From: Pycnopodia helianthoides
Taxonomy: Eukaryota > Echinodermata > Asteroidea > Forcipulatida > Asteriidae
Reading direction: 5' to 3'
Assembly: GCA_032158295.1 (NCBI GenBank)
Contig: CM063247.1
Span: 19,444,875-19,508,874, forward strand
Length of the DNA: 64,000 nt
Shown piece by piece: positions 10,801 through 22,966 of the stretch; within the stretch, counting starts at the first letter, position 1; the number at the start of each line of letters is the position of its first letter. The translations under genes and the position numbers were made by a program. The notes under the pieces were generated by a model. The model was not told the DNA's origin and ran no database searches. It was given only the letters and a program-made list of their open reading frames with translations.

Positions 10801-13800
10801 ACCATATTGTTCAACAAGTAAGGGTCTGCTCCAACAGCAACAGCCTCAAGAGAATCTCGGCATAATTGTCTGCTGTTATCGTACCGACCAAGGAATGTGA
10901 ACAATGCACCAACGAAATCTGGATCTTTGTCATTCTCTTCGTCAGATCTGCCATACTCCTGGTCATACTCCCTCTCAGGTCTGTCTTCCATGTCATTTGG
11001 AGATCTGTCTTCTTCCATGTCACTTGGAGTTCTGTTTTCTTCCATGTCATACCAAGATGGTCTCTCAGTAGAAAGGAAGTCATGATCCCATTTGGGCCTA
11101 CCATCTTCGCGGTCCTCGCACAACCAAGGCGAGGCATATGCTGCGGATCGTATACCGATTTCCGCTAGGGTATCAACAACTACTGCAATATTAAACAATT
11201 CCCCCTTGAAGACATCATTAACCCCATCACAGACCTCTTCAGCTGACACATCAAATCCAAAAAGGTTTAGCATCCAGTACAACATTTCGGTATTTGAGCC
11301 AAATTCGTCACTCCTGTTCATAATCCAGCTTAACAGATGCGAGGCTGATCCGACGGAAGTGCCCTGACCTTCATATAACGGCCCGACGAAATCAAGACAG
11401 GCGTAATAGAAAATTTCTGCAGTGGAGTCCATTTTGGCCCATTCACAGGCAACTCTGAATTCCGCTCCCAGTTGATCAATCATATCGAATTGATTCAGGA
11501 CACTGCAAGTTTCCAAAAGTGTGTCTTTCATGTTTCTTGAGTTTAAGAATCGTGCAAGTATCTGCAGTATGACAACATCTCGTGAATGTTCCTCATCCCC
11601 CATCAAAGTAGATGAGTCCAAGTCCATACTGGATTCGGGGTCAAAAGAAGCAGCTACAGCTTCGCAGATTGTGCGATTGCTGCCAAATCCAATCACCTCT
11701 CGCAAAGGTAATGGTAGATTGAGAGACCCTCCTACAATATCCATGAAAGATTCACACGAGCCGGCATCTCTCATCAGAGAGTATACAGTTTCCTTCATTC
11801 TGTTGACCATGTCATCAAGAAGATCAGGTTCGGCATCATCTGCTACGGCCTCCAGACCGTCAAGGCAAAGTTGATCTCTGTTGCCATATCGACCAAGGAA
11901 ACTGAATATTTCACCCGTGAGCTTTAGTGGGTCTACACCCAGCATGTCCACGTATACATTACTGTAGGCAGCATAAGCCCATGGTGGAATTTCAGACGTC
12001 TCCCATGGCATAGCGGTTGCTTTCGGTTCGCTTGAGCTCTCTTCCGGTACGGCCGTCGACTCTGGTTCATTCATGCACAGCCACGGAGACGCACTTGCAA
12101 CCTGCCGAATAACGAAGTCCAAAGCAGCATCGAACGATGCGGCAGGCGAGAGCGAATCCTCTTCCATGAAATACTTAGCATTGTTACACACCTGTTCAGG
12201 GGATGATACATCTAGTCCGAACTGACTTTGCATCCACCCAACCATATCAAAGTATGAGAATGAGAACACGTCAGGTATTTCCATGGTTGTCCACCAGCTG
12301 CCGTCTTCCTCGTCGTCTTGTTCCCGATCCTCCTGAGATACATAAGTAATACACGCCGCATAGAATATATCAGCATTTGATCCCATTCGAGACCAGGAAC
12401 ATGTAATTGCCATTCCTGATTTAAATTCCTCTGGGACTATATCCAATTGATCGAGGAGATCGCAGCCCGTTCTGATCGTCTCCATAACTGTCCCGGATGC
12501 ATCAATCTGTCCAGCGAAGTCAAACAGTTGCCCGATATTGAACTCCTCACGGGGCTCAGCTGTGCCCCGCTCTCCAAAACTGCTAACGCCCTCAGAAGCA
12601 AACACGGTTGAAAAAACTTCACATAACTCACGGTTGCTGCCCACACCAACTAAATTAGCCAAGGAAAAGGGGAGACCCACAGACTCGTGGATCACATCCA
12701 TGAAGTGTTCACAGGGATCGGCGTCTCTCATTATGGTGTACAAGGACTCTTTCACCCTGACAACAAGTTCATCAAGTAGGGCGGGATCTGCTCCCTCTGC
12801 TATAGCCTCAATGGAATTTATACAGAGCTCACCACTATTGTTGTATCGACCGAGTAAATTGTAAACCACTTTGGCAAGTTCAAGCGGATCAAGGCCGGGT
12901 ACTTTCATGTAGATGTCCTCCATAACTTCATCAGCCCAGGATGGCATGTCGGTAGCTTCAAACTCGGGAGCTCCAGTAGTGGCACCAGTGGCTTCAAATT
13001 CACTCTGACATAGCCAAGGAGATGCATGAGCAGCGTGTCGTATAAAAATGTCCATAGTTGTGTCAATGATGACTGGAACAGTCAGTGTTTCGTTTGCAAT
13101 GAGCTCTTTTGCGCCTGCGCACACCTTCTCTGGGGATGAAGCGTCTATGCCGAAGATTTCTTGCAGCCAGAAAATTGATTTTTCGAGGGAAAACAGCCCG
13201 AAGAGCTCTCCAATCCAGTCAAATACACCGGGCTCTTCCGAAATTCCATCAACTGGTGTTGTGATAACAGAAACGCAGCCACTCTGGAACACCTCAGGTT
13301 CTGAACCATATCTTATCCAATCACATGCACTTCTGGCTTCTGACTCAAACATATCAGGGTAAAAATTGGCCTGTTCAAAAAGCTCACAGCCGGTGCGAAG
13401 TGTGTTCCTCACACTTCCGGAATTGAAAAGGCGACCCAAAAACTTAATCAAATCATAAAAGGGTTTCTGTCCTTCAGAAAGATCGTCTCCTTCGGTAAAC
13501 TGCCGTAATGCAAATAGGCTCACCTCATCATAGTTGTCTGATCGGAATGCGCTTTCAATAGCTTCGCAGAATTCACGGTTACTGTCAAAGCCTGTGACAT
13601 TCCCAATGGCAAATGGGAGCTCAAGGGAATCTTGCAAGACATCGGTGAAAAATTCACAGCTATGTGAATCGTAAATCATGCTGTACAGAGTTGATTTCAT
13701 CACGGCGATCATGTCGTAGAGTTTTCCGTAGTCTTCTACAGCCTTGATGGAGTCACGGCAGAGTGATTCACTGTTATTGTAGCGACCGAGGTAGCCGAGT

Positions 13801-16800
13801 ACAACTCCTAAAAGCTCCTCCGGCAACATGCCAGGAATATCCAAGTACAACTTCTCCAAGACGGACTCTCCCCATGTGGGCATTTTGCTCAGGTCGACGC
13901 CTGGGGTCTCTGTTGCTGTCGGCTCCTCAGTTGTCTCGACCTCCAGCGTGCACAGCCAGGGGTAAACACCTGTGAGTTGGCGCAAGAAAATGTCCATCGA
14001 TGAATCGACAACATCATGAATTTGAAGGGATTCATCTTCGATCCGTTCCCTGGCACTTTCGCAGAACCGGTCGGGGGATTCTGAATCCAATCTAAGAATT
14101 TCTTGCATCCAAATAAGCGTGTCTGTATGTGTGTAAATAATATTGCCAAAGCTGCCTGTAATATCTCTCATCCAGTCTGGTATGTAAGCATTTGGCCACC
14201 ATACATTGTCAAGCTCTTCGGCATCTTCTTCCTTATCCTTCAAGGATTCAGAAACAAAATCGAGACACACATGATAAAATATTTCGGCATTGGATGCCAT
14301 TCTTGACCATGCGCACGCGATTGTATAGCCTGTTTTCAATTCGTCAGGGACAACGTCGAGCAGATCAAGGACGTCACAGCCAGAACGAAGAGTTGCTCTA
14401 ATGCCACCAGTGCCATCAACATGTGCAGCAAAATCAAACAATTGACCCAAACGAAATTCATCATTGCCTGAGGTTGCATTTCTTCCACTTGCTGAACCAA
14501 ACGCTACCGAGAGGCCTTCACAGAATCCACGATTGCCTCCTAGACCAACAGCTTCACCGATAGAATAGGGAAGTTCTAGGGACTCCTGAATAACACCCAT
14601 GAAAGATTCACAGGAATCGGCATCTTTGACCAGGATGTAAATGGAATCCTTCGTGTTGTTGACCAGTCCTTCTAGCAAGGCAGGGTCTGCTCCTTCGGCT
14701 ACAGCGTTAGTTGAGTCACGGCAGAATGCATCGATCATGTCATAGCGACTGAGATAGCTGAACACAACTTTCATGAACTCCTGTGGATCCACTCCAGGAA
14801 CGTTTAGATAAACACTCTCCATGACTGACTCAGCCCAGGAGGGCATCTCGGTAGCTTCAAAACCAGGAGCTCCTGTTGGTACAGCAGTGGCTTCCATTTC
14901 ACTTCTGCATAGCCAAGGAGAAGCTTCAGCAGCATGCCGTGCAAATATTTCCAGAGTAGTGTTGAAAATGACTGGAAGTGTCAGCGAGTCGTTCGCAATG
15001 AGTTGTTTGGCACTGCCGCACACCTGTTCTGGCGATGATACGTCTACTCCAAACATTTCTTGCAGCCAATACAGTGATTTCTCCATGGAAAACAATTCAG
15101 TACCAAAGTTGATGATAAATTCTCCGATATTGTAGTAGCTACTGAAACCAAAGCGGCCGAAATCACTGTCTTCCTCCACACTGGAATAGCTGTGCCGTGA
15201 TTCTGCGGTTGCGATTGCAAAACAAATCTCGTAAAATTTAAGAGCGTCGTGTTCTGTGGTGGCCCATTCGCACAGCCGGCCAAACCATTGGCCATGGAGT
15301 TCACGCCACTCATTCGTCTCATTGAGGTTGCTACATGTTTCATTGAAAACGTCCCGGAAAGTACCAGCATTGTATAAGTTTCCTACCAAGTTGAGAGCTT
15401 TTGTATTCAAACTGTACAAATCATTGTCGATGTTTCCATTTAGATTGCTTAACGCTGTCAACTCCGCAAATGTGGAAATGCTCCTGTTGGTTCTCACCTC
15501 AGGATTGAACGCGTCGACAACAGCCCTGCAAAGACTGGGATTATCGGCATGTCCAGTAATATTACCAAGAGAAAAGGAAAGACTCAGCTCCTCCTGAATG
15601 GTATCAACATAGGTTTCACAGGCGTCAGTATCTTTAAGTAGTGTGTACACCGTAACCTTCATCCCGTTGATCAAATCATCTAGGAGGGAAGGTTCTGCAT
15701 AATCAGCCAAGGCTTCGAGAGCATCTTGACAGAATTCATCGCTGGAATTGTAGTGACCTAGGAAGGTGAAGGCTGCCTTCATCGCGTCAAAGGGATCCAC
15801 GCCTGGGATATTCAAGTAAATGCTCTCCATGAAAGATTCGGCCCATGGTGGCACCTCGGTTGGGTCAAACGTAGGAAGCTCGGTCGGTCCTGCGGTGCCT
15901 TCATTCTGACATATCTTGGGCGATGCACGGATCATGTAGCGAAGTGAAGCATTCAGTCCAATGTCAAATATAACCTGCATTGTCATCGATTCATCTGAGA
16001 CAAAGCTCTCCGCATTAGTGCACAGCTCTCCCGGCGAATCAGCTTCTAGACCAAACATGTCATAGAACAGCACAGACAGATCATCAACTGGAAACATTCC
16101 CGCCATAAATTTGCCGAACCATCCAAATGGTGAGGTGTTGTCATCAGAGTCCCAGAAGGATGGAAGAATACTATCCATGTGCCATTTGCCTTCATAGTCA
16201 TTACCAATGAACTGCACGATCACACTCTTACATTGCTCAATTAGTGGCGAAGGATCTGGACGAGACAAAACTCCGCATTCAGACGAAATAAGCTCAGCCA
16301 ATGGAGTATCACTGAATAACTTACATGGAAACAGAAGCGCTTCTTTGATGGTTGAGTTAAGTAGACGCCCACCAATAGTGAGTAGACCAGCGATGTCTTC
16401 AGCGGGGTTGGTGAAATCATTGAATGAGAAATCTGACAGAGATCCGCGGTTTCTTGAACCAAACGAAGACCTGATTTTCAGACAAAAGCTGTACGGGTCG
16501 ATAAAACCAGGAAGTACACCGCTGAAGATATCCAGCTCTGAGGTAACGACTTCCAAAAGTCCAACACAGACGTCAATGTTTTGCGTCACTGACATGAGCT
16601 TTCGTCGCATAGCGACTATTCGGTCTGCGATTGGACCGTCTTTGCTGTCATGCATTTCACTGCCATGCTCCCAACTGTCTTCACTGCCAGCTTCTTCTCT
16701 ACCAGATTCTCCACTGCCGTATTCGCCACTGCCTTCCTCGTCATGTCTGGCGCATATCTCCTCGGGAGATTTAAAGTTACCCAAATATGCAAATATCTTT

Positions 16801-16861
16801 CCCCCGAGACGACCGGCGAACGGGTCCTTACCGTCCATAGAACTCAACCAAGATGGATCAC
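7820..16861 (-). CDS. Exon 2 of giant secreted repeat protein (about 10 tandem cysteine modules in one 9-kb exon)
   Basis: A single 9,042-base exon encodes about 3,014 residues with no stop. It is built of tandem modules. A well-conserved anchor, D-x-x-x-C-E-x-F-x-x-V-x-x-S-L, recurs near 15625, 14610, 13660, 12710, 11757, 10750 and 9590, so the period is about 950 bases (near 320 residues) in the centre. Outlying copies near 16570, 8875 and 7975 are more diverged. A module reads roughly FLGRYNNSxxLC, then SCExF, LPFxxG, SNRxxCEAxxxAF, GCDLLxQ, CxWSRM, FYxxCLDFVS, MQExFGxDxSSPExVC and ASPWLC, giving about eight cysteines. The first residues hold EGSGEYGSGESG, a Ser-Gly run in acidic context like a glycosaminoglycan attachment site. 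The exon ends in phase 1 at a strong GTAAGT donor (7819-7814). Predicted helical from pattern only. Function unknown. Confidence 0.8.
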
Positions 16862-16953
16862 CTGTAACGTCAAGGTTGGATTTAAAGGAAGGACTTTCGG
16901 TGAACGGTCTTTCCCTTGCGGATCAGAATTATCATTGGCATTGAATGGACTAC
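16862..16953 (-). other. Probable 92-base intron between exons 1 and 2 (or a one-base frameshift)
   Basis: The reading frame changes here. Removing a GT...AG segment that starts GTAGTCC and ends GACGTTACAG joins the two frames exactly through a split Gly codon (phase 1), the same phase as most other introns of this gene. A pyrimidine stretch (TCCTTCCTTT) precedes the acceptor. The alternative is a single-base indel near 16920. The downstream frame is open back to about that point and reads RERPFTES, which resembles ERPYTGD in a neighbouring module. The intron is short next to the 0.6-3.7 kb introns elsewhere in the gene. I favour the intron, but only a transcript can decide. Confidence 0.55.
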
Positions 16954-19900
16954 CGGTGACCTCACTGGAGGAATCGTTAGTTGATTCAGTAAAAGATGAC
17001 CCATACAGTGGGTATCGTCTGTCGGGCTCAAAACACAGATTGTCTGCATACCGTCCGATAGACACAAGTATGCTGTCCAACATCTTAATGGCAACGTTAC
17101 GGACGGTCATATTGCTGTCGTGCACAATGTGACCTACTCGCTCACACACAGTATCGGGATTTGGACCTTGAAGGTCGAGTACGTCCGTCAAGAAATCACT
17201 GAAATCTGGGAAAGGGACATCTCTATTAAACATCAATCTCTTTGCTTTTTCAATAATTTCTTGAAACTCATTAGCACCATTCATGGACAGTTGTACCCAT
17301 TCGTTCACAAATCGCATGTAAGTACCGATATCAGTCCAAGACTGGTCGTCTCCTCCGTCTTCTTGCTTAAAGAAGATATTTTCTAATTTCAAACAGCTCT
17401 CAAAGTATTTTTCCGGATCACCGCTTCTCAGGGCAAAGCAAGACTCTCGTTCCTCGTCGGTAAGGTCACCGTCGAAGAAATTGCAAACTTCCTCGAAGCT
17501 TTGACGAACTGAGGGTGCCTTGATTAGTCTCCCGAAAAGAGAGAGCAGCTTAGAGAGGTCCTCTCGTTCTTGATTGGGCTCCCTGGTCGGTTCTTCCCGT
17601 GGCTCCTCCGGCTGTTCAGTCGTGCTCATACTCTTACTGGGATCTGAGGTAGACAGTTCTCGCTCCTCATCCTCCCAGTCTAATCTACTCGTCAATACAA
17701 AACAGAGCTGCTCTTCTGATTCAAATCCAGACAGTAGCCCACCGAATAAATCCAAATCTCCAAACTTATCACTCATGACAGATAAGAACCGCACGCATGT
17801 CTCTTCATCGGTCATCACTTTCAGTATCCCATCTTTGGTCTTGTTAGCAAACTGTTCGAGCTTGGTGCTGTTGGCGCCAGACACTACCTCAATGGATTTG
17901 TTGCATAGGGCGTCAGGGCTCTCCACGTCAGCAAAGAAGGCAAAAGCAGTACCCAGTATGTCGAGGTTAACCAAATTATCTTCATTGGATTCATCATACC
18001 ATGAAGGTTGATCATATCTCCAAGATGAAGGTTGCATACCATCGCCAGTGTACGGTCTCTCAGTTGCTCCTTCCCAATTCCAAGGGAAATCACCATTTGC
18101 TTGAGTGACGATTTCTTCGGATGGGAAGCTTTTATCCCAGTCACATACAGACGGGGCGGCATATATAAGCTTCTGCAGAGCCACGTCCATGGCAGCATTG
18201 ACCAACTGACGAACACTTATATCCTCGCTGTAGAATAATTTACTCTCCGTGACTTCACAAAATGATTGAATGTCTGACGAGATGCCGTAGCCCAGTACAT
18301 CGGTGATGATCCCAACGAGGTCATAATCTTCCAGCCCGGGAATCCTACCGACTGCACCGGAAAGTTTCCGCACCCAACCAAATATTTCATCGAATTTTTC
18401 TTCCCACGGCGAAAAGTACCGAGGACCGTCGTGATCGTTTTCAGAATCGTCCTCGTTAGCTCCACATAGATTCAGGCACTGTCGGATAAGTTCACGTGAA
18501 TTGTCCATACCCAGGGCCGCACACATTGCATGATCGGCAGCGCTTGAGGATTCCTGAAATGTGTTACAAAGACCGAGGAACCCTTCTCTAGCAGAGTCAC
18601 TGTGAAGAAAACCAGCTACTGCCCTGAAGACTCTCCGGAACCCGCGACCTGCTTCGGAGAGATCATCCCGTTCTCTTTCTTCGCTAGTCTCAGACAAGTA
18701 GGCTATTTGTTGAATGCTCATGCACATCGACTCCACTGAATCGTAACCAAAACCGAAGTTGGCCCTAATACCTAGGATTTCAAGCCGGCTGAAGACGTCT
18801 CTACATGCTTGGTCGTTATGCAGGAACTCCCCCAAGAGATAGTCTGTGATTCGTTTCACAAGTTCATTAAAACGTTCTGGTTCCCCACAGATGTTATCTT
18901 GATCACTGGTTAAAGTAGAGAACAGTTCGAGAAGAACTTGGCCAAAGGTGACTTGAACATCGTTGTCGGCACGATCACAGAATTGAAGCGACAATGGCAA
19001 CAAATGCTTTACAGCTGCAGACGTTATATTTTGCAAAATGTCTCGGCCTGTGAGAGTCCTGTTGTAGACAATACTTCCAAGTTTTTTGCAGGTTTCTGCT
19101 TGACTATTCCCAGCAAAACCAAGAATTTCTTTAAAAAAATCGGAAGGATAAAAATAGCCGTAATCTGGTGTGTACCAAAATTCCATTCCAGAATCGATTT
19201 CGCTCCCTCCGTATGAATGACCCTCACTGTCTTGCCATCGATCACCACTTTCTTTGTCTGAACCATACTCACTTCCTGGACCTCGGTTACCACCTTCCCC
19301 GTCCACATCACCTTCACTTCCTGGACCTCGGTTGCCACCTTCCCCGTCCACATCACCTTCACTTCCTGGACCTCGGTTGCCACCTTCCCCGTCCACATCA
19401 CCTTCACTTCCTGGACCTCGGCTGCCACCTTCCCCGTCCACATCACCTTCACTTCCTGGACCTCGGTTGCCACCTTCCCCGTCCACATCACCTTCCCCGT
19501 CCACATCACCTTCCCCGTCCACTTCACCTTCACTTCCTGGACCTCGGCTGCCACCTTCCCCGTCCACATCACCTTCACTTCCTGGACCTCGGTTGCCACC
19601 TTCCCCGTCCACATCACCTTCCCCGTCCTCATCACCTTCACTTCCTGGACCTCGGTTGCTACCTTCCCCGTCCACATCATTTTCACTTCCTGGCCATGAG
19701 GTAACAAAATTTCCATCGTCGTATGAGTAAAGCTGATCTTCAATTTCTCTCACAATTTCCTCACAAACACCAGACAATTCAGGGACCTGGTCACCAGTGT
19801 TCAGAGAATCTAGGATTGGCTGGCAGACCTCTTGAACCCTACTTCCAAGAAACTGAGAAGCAACTGGCCCGAGTGATCGGCACATCTCCCCGGCCGCTTG

Positions 19901-20176
19901 CCTCAGTGAATCGGATCTCCACGAAGTTGCCGCAACGTCGATTAGTGTCGATGCTTCAACACCAGGAAGGATCTCTCCAGCGACGGCAAACGCCTCCAAT
20001 GAACTCCCAGTTGCAACGCCACCTTCGGCTCCAGTTTCACCCCACTCGACATCCCAGTAGGATTCTGGTAAGGCCTCTTCCGATTGACCAGTCTCCTCCT
20101 CAATGGATTGGGAATCAACTCGGATGGAGAGCATCATCAGGAGCAAACATAGCAAACTTACCGTGTGGGCCGCCAT
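16954..20176 (-). CDS. Exon 1 of giant secreted repeat protein (signal peptide, acidic minisatellite segment, first modules)
   Basis: This exon opens the large minus-strand gene and covers residues 1-1074. The start at 20176 is chosen because the first 22 residues form a textbook signal peptide: a short N-region, a core rich in Leu and Met, and a cut expected near RVDS/QSIE. Residues about 145-310 are an acidic 15-residue repeat (GDVDGEGGNRGPGSE type). Around this lie two diverged copies of the long cysteine module seen in the next exon, with anchors at NDQACRDVF (about 18805) and DEETCVRFL (about 17800). Many N-x-S/T sequons agree with secretion. The exon ends in phase 1 at a GT (16953). Without splicing, the frame runs 36 more codons and stops at 16844. 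The family is not recognised. An extracellular location is inferred from the signal peptide, sequons and paired cysteines. Confidence 0.75.
19280..19690 (-). repeat. Coding minisatellite in exon 1 (45-base unit, acidic Gly/Asp/Glu repeat)
   Basis: About nine copies of a 45-base unit encode GDVDGEGGNRGPGSE or close variants. A shorter 18-base sub-unit (GDVDGE) is inserted one to three times in some copies. The repeat number stays in frame. Copies are nearly identical in DNA, so the array is young and likely varies in length between individuals. The Asp/Glu/Gly composition suggests a flexible, negatively charged spacer. Calcium binding is possible but not shown. Confidence 0.9.
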
Positions 20177-20260
20177 GTTGAATGCTGCACTCTCAACACC
20201 CAGCAGGTGAGTGGAGTAGCTCCTCTTTTAACCTTTAACCTCTACGGTTACCGCTAGCGT
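20177..20260 (-). promoter_or_regulatory. Probable 5' UTR and core promoter of the giant gene
   Basis: Just upstream of the start codon the minus strand reads GGTTAAAAGAGGAGC near 20220-20235, a weak TATA-like box. It is followed about 25-30 bases later by a pyrimidine-rich CTCCACTCACC that could act as an initiator. The ATG (TTCAACATGG) has A at -3 and G at +4, a good animal start context. No experimental start is known. Confidence 0.3.
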
Positions 20261-22736
20261 TCCCTTTATCTGTAAACTAGAAACAACAGAGAAGAGACAA
20301 GCAAACGCAATAAGTAAAGAGACCGCATCTTAAGGGTTTCAATTAAGTCAATGACATAACGTCTATTTACTTGTAATTGTGCGCTCTCTTGGTTAGCCAT
20401 CGCGGTATCATGGTTACCTAAAGACATCAAGACGCTGTGTACATAACCACAAGAGTTTGCAAACACAATCTTAAAGGCTCAGTCGTAACAGGAATCTACC
20501 GTTATATTATTATTGTATACATTAGAGTGACTTTGAAAAATGTCTAGCCTCGATAAACTGTGAATCAGGCTACGGTGAAAGTCGTTTTCTAAAAAGTACG
20601 TGTTTCAATAAGGTTTTTATTATCATTTAAAAGCCTTTGTGCGGATGTTTTTTTCCCCGGAAATACCCATTTTAGTCATTTAGTTTCCAAAAACGAACCG
20701 TTCATTGTTCCAAAATCAAGCGTCCAACAATTCATGCCATGTTACATTTTTTGTATTAACGTTTTAAAAAAATTGATATGCTTAATTAGCTCGACAACCA
20801 ATTATGTTTGTGACATCGCGTCCAGTCTGATATAGACTCTTGATGTATGAAGATGCTAAACTCGTAAATATTTCAAACCAAAAACTATAAACCATGTAAC
20901 CCGTGACATCACGTTTAAAAAAGAGCCACAGAGTCTGAGCTTTCTGCAGGCACGATGTGTATACACAATACTCTTGCATTTTAGAGAAATCGCATTGTAC
21001 GTTTTTTGTGAGTTTTTCAAAAGAAAGGGAACACAACTCAACATTTTGTGCAGATTGTACTTTCATAAATCTTCAAATTTTGTGATAATTATGACACCAA
21101 ATTTCCCATATGACCCCTGTATCATTGTTAGTAAGAATTTTGCCTGCCAGGAAATGCCCTGGAATGTACAATGTCACAGTTTTTGTTAACAAGGTGACCT
21201 GAAATAATTTGTAGTTAAAGGCCCTGTACACTATTGGTAAGATCGAAAAACGTAAATGTTCACAGATTCGCACATAACTTACATGATTTAAAGTAAGTAA
21301 TGGTAGAAAGGGTTCCTTTAAATATTTCTGCCTAAAATGCTATCGTTTCTAAGATAAAAATCCGATGTTTCGAAAAAACATTTCAACTATTTTCAAGAGC
21401 TCAAATTTTCACAGGTTTGTTTGTTCATGCATATGTTGAATCACACAAAACATGAACACTGTCTGCGACTATTTTGTCAGCTCTACCAATCCTGTATAAT
21501 ACCTTTAAATAATCATAAGCGGGAAAATCACCATTAAGCACTTTAAAAATAACACAATAAAACAAACAAGTTGGTCCTAAGTTGCTTTAAAGGCAGGATA
21601 TACTTTCGTTAATTGTCAAAGACTAGTAGTTTCACTTGTTGTAGACCTATCTCAACATATGCATAAAATAACAATCCTGTGAAAATTTGGGCTTTATACT
21701 TGGTCATCGAAGTTGCAAGAAAATAACAAAAGAAAAACACCCTTCTGACAGAGAATTGTGTGCTTTCAGCCTGAGAAAGCCTTTCATACCATCATCAGCT
21801 TTCAGGTGCTCATTACCAAGTAAGTTTCTAAGGTAATGTGTTTCTTAATTACCCAAAATATAACACTGCCTTTAACGCGTGAAAAAAACAAACACGCGCA
21901 CTTTAAGGGTTCCGATATTTGAATACGCGGAGACTTGCAGAGGAATGCTCTATAACACTATTGGTAATTAACTTAACGGTTTTCTGGCGAGTTGCCAGTT
22001 TAAGGTCAAAAATAATAATCAAAACCCCGAAAGAGGTGACACTAATAAATCTCAATAGTCTCGATTTTAAGTCCCATTTCCAAGTCAATTTTTTTACTGT
22101 ATAGTATTGTTATAGATTCATGTGCTAGCACCTTCATGTCGTTGCCATGCCGTTTTCACGAATTGACGAATCCGTTAAAAATGTTAAGAAATTTCGGTTA
22201 CAACCCAAATTAAGGTGTTTACATGCTGAAAATTGTGCATGGCTTTTCACCATTTTCTCCTGACTTATACAACGGATTAAGCCAACATTTGTGACTGGTT
22301 TGTTATTTCATGTATGTGGTTGATCACAAAAAAATTATGAACACAGTCTGTGACTTTTTTTGTCAACTCTACCAATCCTCTAGAATACCTTTACAAATTA
22401 TCACATTTAGCTCGCGATTGGACCCCCCCCCCGAACATAACCTTTGCGAGCATCTTACCAAGGCAAAGATTTGTAACAAAACGTGCCTATTTCAAGTTGT
22501 AAGAATGAAAAATCTTTACTCATTTGTTTAACTGACGAGGTCAGTTTTGTTTTGGCAACAAAATGTTAAAGATAAATGGTAAATATTCAGTCTCCGAAAG
22601 AGCAATTTGAAAAAAAAGTTCAACTCAAAACGCGATTTTCTCAAAAATCGAAATGTGACCGTTGGGCGGATTCATCTGTTCATGAAAACGGTGACGATCT
22701 CACACATGCACTCTAATTAAATCTAAGGCCTGCGCT
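20261..22736. other. Gene-free stretch upstream of the giant gene, mostly repeats
   Basis: A copy of a dispersed repeat lies at about 20880-21195 (another copy at 41720-42068). TTAAAGG-ended fold-backs lie at 21217-21508 and 21588-21877, and a partial one at about 22250-22395. The first 600 bases, which would hold distal promoter elements of the giant gene, show no structure that I can name. Confidence 0.7.
21588..21877. repeat. TTAAAGGCAG-ended short element
   Basis: The ends are TTTAAAGGCAGGATATACTTTCGTTAATT and, inverted, AACACTGCCTTTAA. Inside it carries words shared with other copies (GTCAAAGACTAGTA, CAACATATGCATAAAATAAC, GAAGTTGCAAGAAAATAA). Related full or partial copies are at about 21217, 25028, 44436, 44751, 52420, 55060, 61000 and 62793-63177. 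I associate this family with echinoderms from memory. Confidence 0.75.
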
Positions 22737-22808
22737 AAACGTCGCATTTTTGCCGTGTCGAACTCGAATGTTTTCAGTTCGATTCGACACGGCAAGAGCG
22801 CGACGTTT
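22737..22808. repeat. Strong two-tier hairpin
   Basis: The outer arms AAACGTCGC and GCGACGTTT are perfect complements. Inside them GCCGTGTCGAA pairs with TTCGACACGGC. The loop is about TGTTTTCAG. GC-rich arms stand out in AT-rich DNA. A further CGTGTCGTGCCG ... CGTGTAGCACGGC follows to 22842. Confidence 0.75.
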
Positions 22809-22966
22809 GTCACCGTGTCGTGCCGCTACCGTGTAGCACGGCAGGGCTTGCCGTCAACATTCCTCCCAAACAAAGCTTTACACAACCATTGGTTGTACCC
22901 GCAAGTTTACTAGTCATATAGTACTTCTCATTTTCCACACTATGCAAAGCTTCAAACAACGCTTAA

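Noticed and set aside
16207..16944. 245-codon plus-strand open frame opposite the giant gene
   Set aside because: It is antisense to strongly repeated, conserved coding sequence and crosses the exon 1/2 junction. Its composition is what the codon bias of the other strand produces.
19168..19730. Long Pro/Ser/His repeat frames on the plus strand
   Set aside because: They are translations of the minisatellite in the wrong strand. The minus-strand frame is continuous with a signal peptide and the rest of the protein.
20159..20165. GTAAGT donor inside the signal peptide of the giant gene
   Set aside because: Reading through gives a complete, typical signal peptide and a long open frame, so a splice there is not needed, although rare alternative use is possible.
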